From positions 4,962,001-5,026,000 of the forward strand of contig NZ_CP026031.1 in NCBI RefSeq assembly GCF_003726095.1: 64,000 nt of DNA, given 5' to 3'. Positions 46,582 through 55,211 of the stretch are shown here, piece by piece. The DNA is from Niallia circulans. GTDB taxonomy: Bacteria > Bacillota > Bacilli > Bacillales > Cytobacillaceae. Position numbers and translations under genes: made by a program. Under the pieces are notes generated by a model, which saw nothing but the letters and a program-made list of their open reading frames with translations, did no database searches and was not told the origin of the DNA. Every line of letters starts with the position of its first letter. The first letter of the stretch is position 1.

Positions 46582-47424
46582 TCAAAGTGGCAAATATTCC
46601 TTTTCATATACAGATTGCACTTGTAGTAAAACTTGGCCAGCATGCTGTTTAAATTTGAATTCTGCAGGCTTTCCTTTTCTAAAATAAAGCCCAGCGTCAT
46701 GCGGGGATTTTTCTAATCCAGCAAACAACCGATCTGCCCCTACACTAGGATGTGGGCCAAATAAACGGATGAATGGCTGTATAATAAGTGGCAGGCCTCC
46801 ATTTCTTCCTTTGCGCATTGTATTGTTATTGCCTGGATCTATACTGACAATTGTGACACCCTCTCGCTTTAATTCTTGCGCAAAAGCATATGTCCACAAA
46901 GTGATTGCCAGCTTCGTCGATGCATAGGGACCAATCAATTTCTGAAATTTGGGCGGGTTTGCCAATTCCTCTGGTACGAAAGATTTTTTAAAATGAAATG
47001 CATCTGAACTAGTTTGTATAACAATAGAAGGCTTTCCTTTTTTTAAAAGATCAAGTAGTTCCATCGTAATGATAAAGGGAACAACAGTCTGAATTTCGTA
47101 ATGTAGCTCACGCCCTTGTGGGGAAAAGATGAGCTTCGAAAAACTGCCTCCAGCATTATTGAAGAGAGCATCAAGCTTTGTTTCTTCCTCTTTTATTAGC
47201 TTCAAAGCAGACTTTAATTGCTTAAAATCAGCTATATCAGCATGATAAACACGGATTTCTCCTGTCTGGATTTTTTGCTGTAGCATTTGTTCTTCTTTGG
47301 GAAATTCAGAGCGAATTAAAGCTGCAATTTCCCATCCATTCTCAATTAATTTCTTAGTCAGCTCAAGTCCTATTCCGCTGTTCGCCCCCGTAACAAGAGC
47401 TATTTTTCTTTCTGATATAATCAT
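46582..47424 (-). CDS. SDR-family dehydrogenase (retinol-dehydrogenase-like)
   Basis: 280 residues: TGANSGIG cofactor motif at 12-19, FNNAGG at 88-93, Ser139/140 and Tyr167-x3-Lys171 (YASTK). Long loop and C-terminal region as in the WWOX/RDH-like SDR group. AGGAGGT precedes the ATG. Divergent from a MerR gene and preceded by a MerR-type promoter (19-bp spacer), so it is the presumed target of that regulator. Substrate unknown. Confidence 0.85.
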   Translation of the reverse strand: MIISERKIALVTGANSGIGLELTKKLIENGWEIAALIRSEFPKEEQMLQQKIQTGEIRVYHADIADFKQLKSALKLIKEEETKLDALFNNAGGSFSKLIFSPQGRELHYEIQTVVPFIITMELLDLLKKGKPSIVIQTSSDAFHFKKSFVPEELANPPKFQKLIGPYASTKLAITLWTYAFAQELKREGVTIVSIDPGNNNTMRKGRNGGLPLIIQPFIRLFGPHPSVGADRLFAGLEKSPHDAGLYFRKGKPAEFKFKQHAGQVLLQVQSVYEKEYLPL

Positions 47425-47453
47425 TTTATTACCTCCTATTGGTGAATGAAGGA

Positions 47454-47530
47454 AGTATAGAACATGGAGTTAACTCCATGTCAATAAAAAGAATTCTCCT
47501 TGACCTGGAGTTAACTTCATATCTTATAAT
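47454..47530. promoter_or_regulatory. Divergent MerR-type promoters with 19-bp spacers
   Basis: Minus promoter: TTGACA (47479-47484), 19 bases, TATACT (47454-47459). Plus promoter: TTGACC (47500-47505), 19 bases, TATAAT (47525-47530). Each spacer contains the dyad GGAGTTAACT, perfect (TGGAGTTAACTCCA) on the minus side. Overlong 19-bp spacers with a central dyad are the hallmark of MerR activation by DNA distortion. Confidence 0.85.
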
Positions 47531-47556
47531 GACTTTATAAGAAGGAGGACGAACGA

Positions 47557-47916
47557 ATGTATACCATTAAGAAGGCAAGTGCTCTTACTAGACTAAGCAT
47601 TGATACAATCAGATATTATGAAAAAGTTGGTTTGCTCCCAAACATTAAACGGCTGCCGAATAAGCATCGGGTCTTTACACAAGCTGATATTGATAGGCTT
47701 CAAATGATCACTTGTATGAAAAAGGCAAATCTTAGTTTAGAAGAAGTGAAATTATATCTTGATATTGCGGAAACAAGTAAGATGACTCCTGAAATGATAG
47801 CAGGTATGCTTCGGCAAAAAGAAAAAGTAAAAAATCAGATGGCTCAATTACAGACTGTTTTGGATTTTATCGATGAAAAATTAGCCGAAGGAACATGGTT
47901 AAAAAGAAAAGTATAA
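47557..47916 (+). CDS. MerR-family regulator
   Basis: 119 residues: N-terminal winged HTH (YTIKKASALTRLSIDTIRYYEKVGLLPNIKRLPNKHRVF), followed by a long dimerisation helix (about 80-112). The single Cys (MITCMKK) is in the HTH region, so this is not a metal sensor of the classic type; it resembles the AdhR/NmlR-like group that responds to aldehydes or other stress. Controls the divergent dehydrogenase by inference. Confidence 0.87.
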   Translation: MYTIKKASALTRLSIDTIRYYEKVGLLPNIKRLPNKHRVFTQADIDRLQMITCMKKANLSLEEVKLYLDIAETSKMTPEMIAGMLRQKEKVKNQMAQLQTVLDFIDEKLAEGTWLKRKV

Positions 47917-48022
47917 AAACGTATATCATTAATTTAAGGATATTTCTTAAATCAAATAGATTTTGGTATTTCACAACTAAAGTGGAAGGGTTAGTGACAT
48001 AACTAATAGGAAATTTAATATT

Positions 48023-48072
48023 CCTATACCCCTGTAATGATATTTAAATCAATATTATTACAGGGGTATAGG
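48023..48072. repeat. Long inverted repeat (22-bp arms, 6-bp loop)
   Basis: Left arm begins CCTATACCCCTGTAAT and the right arm ends ATTACAGGGGTATAGG; only one position out of 22 differs and it would be G-U in RNA. It lies 35 bases past the RidA stop codon. It lacks a T tract on either strand, so it is not a standard terminator. Confidence 0.75.
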
Positions 48073-48107
48073 TCAGGTACATTAATTACTTTGAAATAAT
48101 ATCTTAC

Positions 48108-48491
48108 TTAATCAGAGTGTGCGACAGCCTTGACTTCAATCAACTGCTCCGGAAACGCCAGATAAGTCACGCCGATGAGGCTGCCGGCTGGTCTGTGTTT
48201 TTCCAGGTATTCTTTGAACAGACTGATGACTGGCTCAGTGTGCTCCTGCGGGTTTGTTAGAAAGATTTCCACATAAGCGAGGTTGGACTTCGTGATACCA
48301 AATTCATTCAAAACTCGATCGAGGTTTTCTAATGTTTGGCGAGTTTGTGCCTCAATATTATCCTTGCCAACGAACATACCATCCTTATCGTGCGAAAATT
48401 GACCTGAAATGTAGATAGTACCGTTGACACTATATCCTTGGGTAATACCGTGGTCCCATAGGTTGTGATTGTAGGTTTTAATAGTAGTCAT
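48108..48491 (-). CDS. RidA-family protein
   Basis: 127 residues of the RidA/YjgF family: YSVNGTIYISGQFSHDKDG, VGKDNIEAQTRQTLENLDRVLNEFG and a C-terminal HRPAGSLIGVTYLAFPEQLIEVKAVA. RidA hydrolyses reactive enamine/imine intermediates, but the usual Arg of the active site (S/TR-PAR) is replaced by the variant HRPAGS, so this may be one of the non-deaminase subgroups. AAAGGAGAG fixes ATG 48491. Divergent from an HxlR regulator that likely controls it. Confidence 0.83.
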   Translation of the reverse strand: MTTIKTYNHNLWDHGITQGYSVNGTIYISGQFSHDKDGMFVGKDNIEAQTRQTLENLDRVLNEFGITKSNLAYVEIFLTNPQEHTEPVISLFKEYLEKHRPAGSLIGVTYLAFPEQLIEVKAVAHSD

Positions 48492-48550
48492 TTTTTTCTC
48501 TCCTTTCTCTCGAATTAAGGTAAAGTATAAAATGAATATAAAGAAAAAAA

Positions 48551-48562
48551 TAGTACGCACTA
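48551..48562. promoter_or_regulatory. Possible HxlR operator
   Basis: TAGTACGCACTA, a palindrome except for its two central-flanking bases, sits in the short divergent region between the RidA and HxlR genes. Confidence 0.4.
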
Positions 48563-48597
48563 TTTAGATAGCTACTATCAGAAAGGAAAGTGTCAAT

Positions 48598-48936
48598 GTG
48601 AGTATGGCTGATTATAAAGAAAAGGGTAATATCCAAGAGACACCTTTTGGATATACACTGTCAGTTATTGGAGGTAAATGGAAAATGCTAATTCTTTATC
48701 TCCTTTCAGAAAGTCAACCTGTTCGCTTTAATGATATGAAAAGAAGAATAGGAACAATTACCTTTAAAACATTAAGTTCACAGCTTAAAGATTTGGAAGC
48801 AGATGGGATGGTTATACGAAAGGAATATCCTCAAATTCCTCCTAAAGTGGAATACAGTCTAACACATAAAGCAGAATCGATATTGCCTATTTTAGAACAG
48901 TTATGTGAATGGGGAGAAAAAAACCGCAATATTTAA
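48598..48936 (+). CDS. HxlR-family regulator
   Basis: 112 residues: the family N-terminus with TPFGYTLSVIGGKWKMLILYLLSESQPVRFNDMKRRIGTITFKTLSSQLKDLEADGMVIRKEYPQIPPKVEYSLT pattern in consecutive blocks. The usual redox Cys near the N-terminus (C-P) is not present. GTG 48598 follows GAAAGGAAAG; ATG 48604 is also possible. Probably controls the divergent RidA gene. Confidence 0.85.
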   Translation: MSMADYKEKGNIQETPFGYTLSVIGGKWKMLILYLLSESQPVRFNDMKRRIGTITFKTLSSQLKDLEADGMVIRKEYPQIPPKVEYSLTHKAESILPILEQLCEWGEKNRNI

Positions 48937-49288
48937 ATTTTTTTGTAAGATAATAAGAACTTATTTGGATCAATATGAGCTAAATTTAGTCTCTTGCATT
49001 AGAAAACAGAAAACAGTTACCTAATGGTAGCTGTTTTCGTAGTGTTCCTGGCATGTTCACTAGCAGGAGGTGAAAGTCTGCTTTGGACGGTTGGGTTATG
49101 AAAACCATTAGTCAAAGGCAAAGATATCCGTGATGACACGGAATTAAAAGGAACCATGGTCGTCACGGCAATGCTGCTCCCTACTCGTTTGCCGCTATTG
49201 TGATAGGTAAATATAATAAAAAAATAGGGATATAAAGTTACTACACAATTAATATTTTTCGAGGAATTGAAACTCATCTTGAAAAATA
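48937..49288. other. Gap with a hairpin and a coding-like remnant
   Basis: A hairpin AAAACAGTTAC / GTAGCTGTTTT (49010-49036) follows the HxlR gene. From 49024 the plus strand reads like a short membrane-protein fragment interrupted by a stop (VVFLACSLAGGESLLWTVGL, then KGKDIRDDTELKGTMVV). No family was recognised, so it is recorded only as a possible decayed gene. Confidence 0.35.
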
Positions 49289-49678
49289 TTAGTTTTTTAT
49301 CTGCAAATTACGTTCTTTAAAAATTTGTTTAGCAACAAAAATAGCATTAAGAACTTTTGGAAAACCTGTATAAGGAACACAATGAGTAATGGCCTCGATC
49401 ACTTCTATAGGGGTGAGTCCCACATTCAGTGCAGCATTAATATGGATGTTAAGTTGTGGTTCACACCCTCCTTGAGTAGCAAGTGACGCAATGGTTATAA
49501 GTTGACGTTGTTTTAAATTTAATCCCTCTCGAGTATAAATTTCTCCAAAAGCGAATTCAACAACATATTTACCGAGGTCGGGAGCAATATCTTTTAGAGA
49601 ATTTATAACTCGCTCTCCGCCTTCTCCGTCTATTTCCATTAGTTTTTCCCAACCTCTTTGATAACGGTCATTTGACAT
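49289..49678 (-). CDS. Carboxymuconolactone decarboxylase-family protein (YraC-like)
   Basis: 129 residues, all-helical CMD fold: ERVINSLKDIAPDLGKYVVEFAFGEIY, LKQRQLITIASLATQGGCEPQLNIHINAALNVG and EVIEAITHCVPYTGFPKVLNAIF. A Cys and His at the position of the AhpD-like active site is partly retained (GGCEPQLNIHI). In B. subtilis a CMD gene (yraC) is next to the MerR regulator adhR, the same arrangement as here. AAGGAGG precedes the ATG at 49678. Confidence 0.83.
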   Translation of the reverse strand: MSNDRYQRGWEKLMEIDGEGGERVINSLKDIAPDLGKYVVEFAFGEIYTREGLNLKQRQLITIASLATQGGCEPQLNIHINAALNVGLTPIEVIEAITHCVPYTGFPKVLNAIFVAKQIFKERNLQIKN

Positions 49679-49719
49679 TTGATTATCCTCCTTAGTGTTT
49701 AAAATCAATAACATAAAAT

Positions 49720-49750
49720 AATTTACACTTTAGACTGCACTCTAAAGCAA
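49720..49750 (-). promoter_or_regulatory. MerR-type promoter of the CMD gene
   Basis: On the minus strand TTGCTT, a 19-base spacer and TAAATT. The spacer is centred on the dyad CTTTAGAGTGCAGTCTAAAG. It is consistent with activation by the divergent AdhR-like regulator. Confidence 0.75.
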
Positions 49751-49777
49751 GGCTTTTTTTATGCTATAATTAAATTT

Positions 49778-50143
49778 ATGGATAAAAAATATTTTACAAT
49801 TCGAAATATATCAAATATGACGGAGCTATCCGTACACACCTTACGTTATTACGAAAAAATTGGTCTGCTTAACAATGTAAAACGGGATGTAAATGGTTAT
49901 CGCCAATATACTAAGTCAGATATTTCTTGGATAAACTTCCTAATTCGTTTAAAAGTAACAGGGATGCCAGTGTCTGAGATGAAAAAGTTTTCTGATCTGC
50001 GGAGTAAAGGGGATTCTACGATAAGTTTACGTCGGAAGTTATTAGAAGATCATCAAAAAAGTATCCAGGAACAAATAAAAGACTTACAAAATAATCTTCA
50101 TAAGATTGAGGAGAAAATCAACTATTATAAGGAATTGGAGTAA
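49778..50143 (+). CDS. MerR-family regulator (AdhR-like)
   Basis: 121 residues: HTH region FTIRNISNMTELSVHTLRYYEKIGLLNNVKRDVNGYRQYTKSDI, then a helical dimerisation arm. The gene order (MerR regulator divergent from a CMD protein) matches B. subtilis adhR/yraC, which responds to formaldehyde and methylglyoxal. No Cys is evident in the protein, unlike AdhR (Cys52), so the signal may differ. Confidence 0.83.
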   Translation: MDKKYFTIRNISNMTELSVHTLRYYEKIGLLNNVKRDVNGYRQYTKSDISWINFLIRLKVTGMPVSEMKKFSDLRSKGDSTISLRRKLLEDHQKSIQEQIKDLQNNLHKIEEKINYYKELE

Positions 50144-50330
50144 ATAAAATAATGGTATTCAATTTGCGATTGCTCCTAAAGAAATGATGCAAGGAAATAG
50201 AGAATCTACTTTTCCTTCTCTCTCAGGAAGGAAGCTTTTCAATTACTGGCTAAAGGTTTTAGCAAGTTATACAAATATCTTAGGGCAATCTTCATAAATG
50301 GTGAACACCTTTTTTGTTACTACTCAATGG

Positions 50331-50361
50331 AAATGTGGTATTCATTTAGAGGATGAAAGCC
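50331..50361. repeat. Solitary copy of the 52-bp repeat core
   Basis: GTGGTATTCATTTAGAGGATGAAAGCC matches the shared block of the arrays at 31828 and 62642 in a 365-base gap (50144-50508) with no gene that I can support. Confidence 0.65.
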
Positions 50362-50486
50362 CTCCTTTCACTTTACTTTAGCTTATGTAGTCGAGCTAGA
50401 TCTACGCCACCACAATTGATTATTTAGGATGAAATAATCAATTAGAAAGCTAGAAGGAACAGTATTTGGGCTGGAATTTGCTCTTC

Positions 50487-50526
50487 AAAAAAAAGGAGTG
50501 CTTCCCATTTAAAATGGAAGCACTCC
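50487..50526 (-). terminator. Terminator overlapping the dedA stop
   Basis: Minus strand GGAGTGCTTCC / GGAAGCACTCC followed by eight T. The left arm encodes the last codons of the DedA protein and its stop. Confidence 0.88.
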
Positions 50527-50997
50527 CATATAGTAACCAATAATATTAAAAAGTAAGCACCAAAGAAAAGAACCGATTGCGGCAAATAACATGTATTTTG
50601 ATAAATTCATGCCAGAAATGCCTGAAAAATAAGAAGTTAATCTTCTGACACCTGGGATGAAATTAGCAATGACTATTGTCCAAGGGCCATATTTATCAAA
50701 CCAATTTTCCACGCGTTCTAATTTGCTAGGGGTAAGCTTGATCCACTTTCCGTGTGTAAGCAGAAATGGTTTGCCAATTTTCTTGCCTAGTGCGTAATTG
50801 ATGACCATGGCACTAAGGGCACCAATAAAGCAAATGATATCTGCAGTAAGAAAATTCATTATGGAAATGGAAGAAAGATAGCCTACAAAGGTTAGCAATG
50901 CTTCATCTGGAACAGGAATCCCTAACCCGCTTAATGCAAAAAGCGCAAAAATGGCAATGTAGCCGAATTGGGAAATGAAATGTATGGATGTACTCAT
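50509..50997 (-). CDS. DedA-family membrane protein
   Basis: 162 residues, four to five membrane helices. SGLGIPVPDEALLTFVGYLSS carries the conserved acidic motif and FIPGVRRLTSYFSGISGM the conserved Arg pair. DedA proteins act in membrane homeostasis, including transport of undecaprenyl phosphate and phosphatidylethanolamine. It is shorter than usual (about 200), lacking part of the C-terminal helix region. Its stop codon lies inside the terminator stem. Confidence 0.85.
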   Translation of the reverse strand: MSTSIHFISQFGYIAIFALFALSGLGIPVPDEALLTFVGYLSSISIMNFLTADIICFIGALSAMVINYALGKKIGKPFLLTHGKWIKLTPSKLERVENWFDKYGPWTIVIANFIPGVRRLTSYFSGISGMNLSKYMLFAAIGSFLWCLLFNIIGYYMGVLPF

Positions 50998-51186
50998 CTA
51001 TATTACTCCGTTCTTTATTTCTCGTTAACTAGCTAATTTGGAAGAAATCCACAGTATATAGTAGTTAAGTAAAATGCACCTATTCTATGACAAAAAAAGT
51101 AAAGAAATAATGCGACTTTCCTATCATACAGGGAAATAAAGAAAAATGGGAGTGAAAAGTTTTAAGAAGTTCATTTTAAGATCACT

Positions 51187-51447
51187 TTATGAAGAGTTGC
51201 TAACGATGTAAATAATAATAATGCAAACAAGAATCAATGATTGTGTCCAGATTACTTTTTGGCTGAGTCCCGCTCTTTTTTCTAGGAAAAAGATATAACC
51301 GTTTATGAGAGCAAATCCTAGAATAAGAGTAGGTACAGAAAAGGAGTGCTCGGAGGACAAGAGGGCATTGGCAATAACCAGAGAGATAATCAGCATGCCG
51401 ATGGAACCCCATACTAATTCGATATACAGACTTCTTTTATTCTCCAT
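51187..51447 (-). CDS. Small membrane protein
   Basis: 86 residues with three hydrophobic helices (IELVWGSIGMLIISLVIANAL, TLILGFALINGYIFF, QSLILVCIIIIYIVS). No family recognised. AGGAGGTG upstream of the ATG supports translation. Confidence 0.65.
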   Translation of the reverse strand: MENKRSLYIELVWGSIGMLIISLVIANALLSSEHSFSVPTLILGFALINGYIFFLEKRAGLSQKVIWTQSLILVCIIIIYIVSNSS

Positions 51448-51643
51448 AATTTTGACACCTCCTTATGAAAAAGTCACCATTATTTACATTATTAAGCATA
51501 TCATAAGTATGTTGGTACAAAGAAAGAAATTACACTCGAATGATTTGACTTTGAATCATATTTGGATTACTTTAATGACAAATAGAAAAGTAGTCAATGG
51601 GAAAATGAAGCATGCTAGAAAAATATAAGGAGGTTTTTTGAGG

Positions 51644-51943
51644 ATGAGAACAACGATTGAAAAAGCACTTTCCTTAGGTTTAGGTTTAGCGATTGCAGGT
51701 AAAGAACAAGTAGAAAAAACAGTTGAAGAGTTGGTGAAAAAAGGAGAGGTAAGCAAAAATGAATCAAAAGATTTAATCAATCATTTGATTCAAAAGGGAG
51801 AGGAAATGAAAGGTCAGCTTGAAGCAGTGGCAAAAGAAAAGGTAAATGCTGCTTATGGGGAATTAAAGCTGGCTACTTTAGAGGATGTAAAGAAATTAGA
51901 AAAAAGAATAGAGGCATTAGAAAGAAAAAATCTCGACGAATAA
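51644..51943 (+). CDS. Phasin-like helical protein
   Basis: 99 residues: short hydrophobic N-terminus, then charged amphipathic helices (VEKTVEELVKKGEVSKNESKDLINHLIQKGEEMKGQLEA) and a C-terminal coiled coil (EDVKKLEKRIEALERK). This is the phasin (PhaF/PhaI)-like family linked to polyhydroxyalkanoate granules, but in Bacilli it is regularly next to a ubiB/aarF gene without PHA genes. ATG 51644 lies eight bases after AAGGAGG. Confidence 0.8.
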   Translation: MRTTIEKALSLGLGLAIAGKEQVEKTVEELVKKGEVSKNESKDLINHLIQKGEEMKGQLEAVAKEKVNAAYGELKLATLEDVKKLEKRIEALERKNLDE

Positions 51944-51956
51944 AGTAGGTTTGTAA

Positions 51957-53615
51957 ATGGGTGTAAGTAAACGTATTAGACAGATGAAAAGATATCGCAA
52001 AATAACGTCTATTCTCGCTCGTAACGGAATAGGCTTTTTTTCCAATAAGATCGGATTGGAGGAGAAGTTTTTCTTTCATAAAGAACATCCTCCTAAAAGC
52101 ACTGGAAGACGCATCCGCTTAATACTCGAAGAACTTGGAACTACCTTTATTAAACTTGGGCAAATTGCCAGTACTCGTCCTGACTTAATCCCACCAGAAA
52201 TAATTAATGAATTAAAAGAACTGCAAGATCAAGTACCTCCCTTTACCTATGGAGAAGCCGTTCAGATTTTAGAAGAAGAATTAGGTGATTCTGTCGATCA
52301 TCTGTTCAAACATTTTTCTGAAACTCCTTTGGCGGCAGCATCCATTGGGCAAGTGCATAAAGCAATCCTTAAAGACGGGACACAAGTTGCTGTCAAAATA
52401 CAACGTCCTAATATTCATGCTATCATCGAAACAGATTTAGAAATTATCGCCGATTTGGCCCGAATTGCGGAGAATACATGGGGTTGGGCAAAGCAGTATG
52501 GGCTTCGCGAAATTGTTGATGAACTAGCAAAAGGTCTACTGGTTGAATTAGACTATGGAATCGAAGCAAGAAATATGGAGCGTTTTCTAGAACAGAATAA
52601 ATCGATAGGATATGTTGTCATCCCGTCGGTTTACTGGGATTATTCCACAAAAAAGGTATTGACGATGGATTATATAGAGGGAATAAAGCTATCTGACCAT
52701 AAGCGATTAGATGAAGCTGGAATTGATCGAGAACTGCTTGCCGAAAGATTAGCCTATACGATTTTTTATCAAATTCTAGAGGTTGGTCATTTTCATGCTG
52801 ATCCTCATCCAGGAAATGTACTTGCACTACAGGATGGGCGCATCGTTTTATTAGATTTTGGAATGGTAGGACAACTTTCCTCTTATACGAAAAAGAGTTT
52901 TGCTTCCTTCGTTGTTGCACTTCGTAATAAAAGCACGAAAGGAATCATCCGCGCGATTTCTGATTTGGGCATGATTCCCGAAAATGTTGATATAAAAAAA
53001 TTAACAGCTGATGTGGAAGAACTGCGCGATAAATATTATGATATTCCGCTGAAAGACGTAAGTGTGGGTGAAGCAATTAATGATTTATTTATTATTGCCT
53101 TCCGTCATAATATAAGAATTCCTTCCGAATTAACCCTTTTAGGAAAGTCGCTCATGACGATGGAGGGAGTTGTCGTTGCACTAGATCCTACTTTTAGTGT
53201 ATTTGATGTGGCGGAGCCATTTGGAAGAAAGCTATTTCTTGATAAGCTAAAGCCATGGAAAATAGTGAAAAATATAGTAGATGAAATACCAGAATATTTT
53301 GCTTCTCTGAAAGATATTCCGATTACCGCTAAACAGTTAATGGGAATTCTTCGCAAGGGAAAGGTGCAGGTAGAGTTTACCTCCCCACAGTTGGATTTGT
53401 TAATCAAAAAGATTGATCGATTCAGTAATCAAATCGCGTTTAGTATAGTGCTGCTGGCATTAAGTATCGTGATGGTCGGTCTCATTATTGGTGTCGCACT
53501 TAGCGGAGTACAAACCGTTCTCTGGAAATTTCCAATTATTGAAATTGGCTTTTCCATTGCCATGTTGATGGTTGCATGGCTTATTTACTCGATTTTTCGG
53601 TCTGGCAGGTTTTAG
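51957..53615 (+). CDS. AarF/UbiB-family atypical kinase
   Basis: 552 residues. KxGQ motif FIKLGQIASTRPDLIPPE, the nucleotide loop AAASIGQVHKA, VAVKIQRP, and HxxxHPGNV/DFG-like HADPHPGNVLALQDGRIVLLDFGMVG. Two C-terminal membrane helices (QIAFSIVLLALSIVMVGLIIGVAL and IGFSIAMLMVAWLIYSIF). UbiB-type proteins act as unorthodox kinases/ATPases in quinone or isoprenoid lipid handling at the membrane. It is cotranscribed with the phasin-like gene (13-base gap) and ends in a strong terminator. Confidence 0.88.
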   Translation: MGVSKRIRQMKRYRKITSILARNGIGFFSNKIGLEEKFFFHKEHPPKSTGRRIRLILEELGTTFIKLGQIASTRPDLIPPEIINELKELQDQVPPFTYGEAVQILEEELGDSVDHLFKHFSETPLAAASIGQVHKAILKDGTQVAVKIQRPNIHAIIETDLEIIADLARIAENTWGWAKQYGLREIVDELAKGLLVELDYGIEARNMERFLEQNKSIGYVVIPSVYWDYSTKKVLTMDYIEGIKLSDHKRLDEAGIDRELLAERLAYTIFYQILEVGHFHADPHPGNVLALQDGRIVLLDFGMVGQLSSYTKKSFASFVVALRNKSTKGIIRAISDLGMIPENVDIKKLTADVEELRDKYYDIPLKDVSVGEAINDLFIIAFRHNIRIPSELTLLGKSLMTMEGVVVALDPTFSVFDVAEPFGRKLFLDKLKPWKIVKNIVDEIPEYFASLKDIPITAKQLMGILRKGKVQVEFTSPQLDLLIKKIDRFSNQIAFSIVLLALSIVMVGLIIGVALSGVQTVLWKFPIIEIGFSIAMLMVAWLIYSIFRSGRF

Positions 53616-53628
53616 GATAATGAAAATG

Positions 53629-53672
53629 AAAAGTGTCAAAGACTCCCTATTCGAGTTTTTGACACTTTTTTC
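53629..53672 (+). terminator. Terminator of the aarF unit
   Basis: AAAAGTGTCAAA / TTTTGACACTTT stem plus T run. Confidence 0.9.
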
Positions 53673-53827
53673 GGTCATGTTTTTTTTTTATGGTCTTTTT
53701 GTAAACTTGTTGCTTTAGATATTAAGGGGAGTGTGTTTGGAAATCTTTTGGAATAATATTCCTTCGCGCTTTGTTGTGTTAGAATAAGGATGTATGTTCG
53801 GTTGTGTAGAAGGGGGATAACTTTAAA

Positions 53828-54394
53828 ATGTTAAAGAATAGAGAAGATGTAATAAAGCTAATCCAAAGCGATGAAAAAATGATGGAGATTATAAAGGTTG
53901 CGGGTTCCTTGAATTTGCCTGATTGGTGGATATGTGCAGGATTTGTACGTTCAAAAATCTGGGACACATTGCACGGGTTTATTGAAAGAACTGAGACGCC
54001 AGACGTAGATGTTATTTATTTTGATAACACAAAAATTGATGAGAATTTTGAAAAGGAATTAGAGAATAAGTTGAAAAGCATAATGCCTAATATACCTTGG
54101 TCTGTTAAAAATGAAGCAAGAATGCACGTCATTAATAATCTTCCTCCTTATTCTTCTTCTGAAGATGCTATTTCAAAGTTTCCAGAAACTGCAACTGCCA
54201 TCGGAGTAAAGATAGACAAGGATAATAAACTGGTTCTTACTTCTCCTTGTGGAATTGATGATGTCATTAATTTAGAACTGAAACCGACTCCCTATTTTAT
54301 CGAAACAAAAGAACTTGCTGCAATTTACGAGGAGCGAATTATCAAAAAGAATTGGAAGGCTATTTGGCCTAAAATTAAAGTCCAAACATATTAA
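53828..54394 (+). CDS. Nucleotidyltransferase family protein (DUF925-like)
   Basis: 188 residues: WICAGFVRSKIWDTLHGF, the catalytic PDVDVIYFD acidic triad, then NEARMHVINN and SSEDAISKFPETATAIGVK with KAIWPKI near the end. Belongs to the NTP_transf_6 group, of unknown physiological target. GGGGG-type ribosome-binding site upstream. Confidence 0.83.
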   Translation: MLKNREDVIKLIQSDEKMMEIIKVAGSLNLPDWWICAGFVRSKIWDTLHGFIERTETPDVDVIYFDNTKIDENFEKELENKLKSIMPNIPWSVKNEARMHVINNLPPYSSSEDAISKFPETATAIGVKIDKDNKLVLTSPCGIDDVINLELKPTPYFIETKELAAIYEERIIKKNWKAIWPKIKVQTY

Positions 54395-54402
54395 AAAACT
54401 GA

Positions 54403-55070
54403 TTAGGAAATATGGCGTTTTATTTTTTTATACCTCCCGCAAAAAAAATTTACAGTGATTGTGTTTGAGTTCTGGCAAGCACTGAGAAACATTTGATTAA
54501 TCCGTTCCTTCTCTTCAATTTTCTTGTTTTGTTGAAGAAAGCTAAACCAATAAAGGTAGTTGTTCAGATATTTAGTCGCCATCCCTTGAAACCTTTCCAT
54601 CCAATCCTTTAACCGTTTTTGATAGTTGGTTTACATTATTCAGGTGGTGGATACCTTTTTGAACATATCCTTCTTTTCTAAGATTAATAGGGCTCGTGTT
54701 TCAATGTCTTTATCAGAGCGAATTTCTTATAGTATGTAGTATTAGTGCATAGCAAAGAAGCCGGTTCATTATCATTCCCTATAACCGCATTTATTTCCTC
54801 CGCTCGCACTCGGCCTTGAGATATAACCTGCAATTACGGTTTTGAGCTACCACAACTGCAATTTTAAGGTTACTAATCCGTCTCTTCCTCCACATGTTTC
54901 TTTGGTTTTCTGTCTAAGGCTTACATTCTTTTAAAGACTCCTTAAAAAAGGATTCATCACTTTCCGCAATTCCTTTCAACATTAGAAATCCTTGGGATGT
55001 GTAGCTATATCAAGTGAAGTAGTAGATTTTTCTATTTTGATCCTAACCGTCATCGTTACTCCAAATCTAG
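54403..55070 (-). pseudogene. Decayed IS1595-type transposase
   Basis: The minus strand shows remnants in family order, broken by stops and frameshifts: EIAESDESFFKESLKE (acidic active-site block), RKRRISNLKIAVVVAQNRN, SDKDIETRALLILEKK and KDWMERFQGMATKYLNNYLYWF (family C-terminal block). No intact inverted ends were identified. This fills the gap between the nucleotidyltransferase and the alcohol dehydrogenase genes; 55071-55211 shows nothing further. Confidence 0.7.
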
Positions 55071-55211
55071 TCTTTTAATCGGTGGTTATTCCTAAAATTA
55101 ACCGCACTAGGAATCTAATTCTACAGTAAATCGCGGAAATATTTGGATGTTTGTAGCTTCTTCTGGAAATGGTATAGATAAACAATCAACTAAAACAGGA
55201 GGAGTTTGCAG

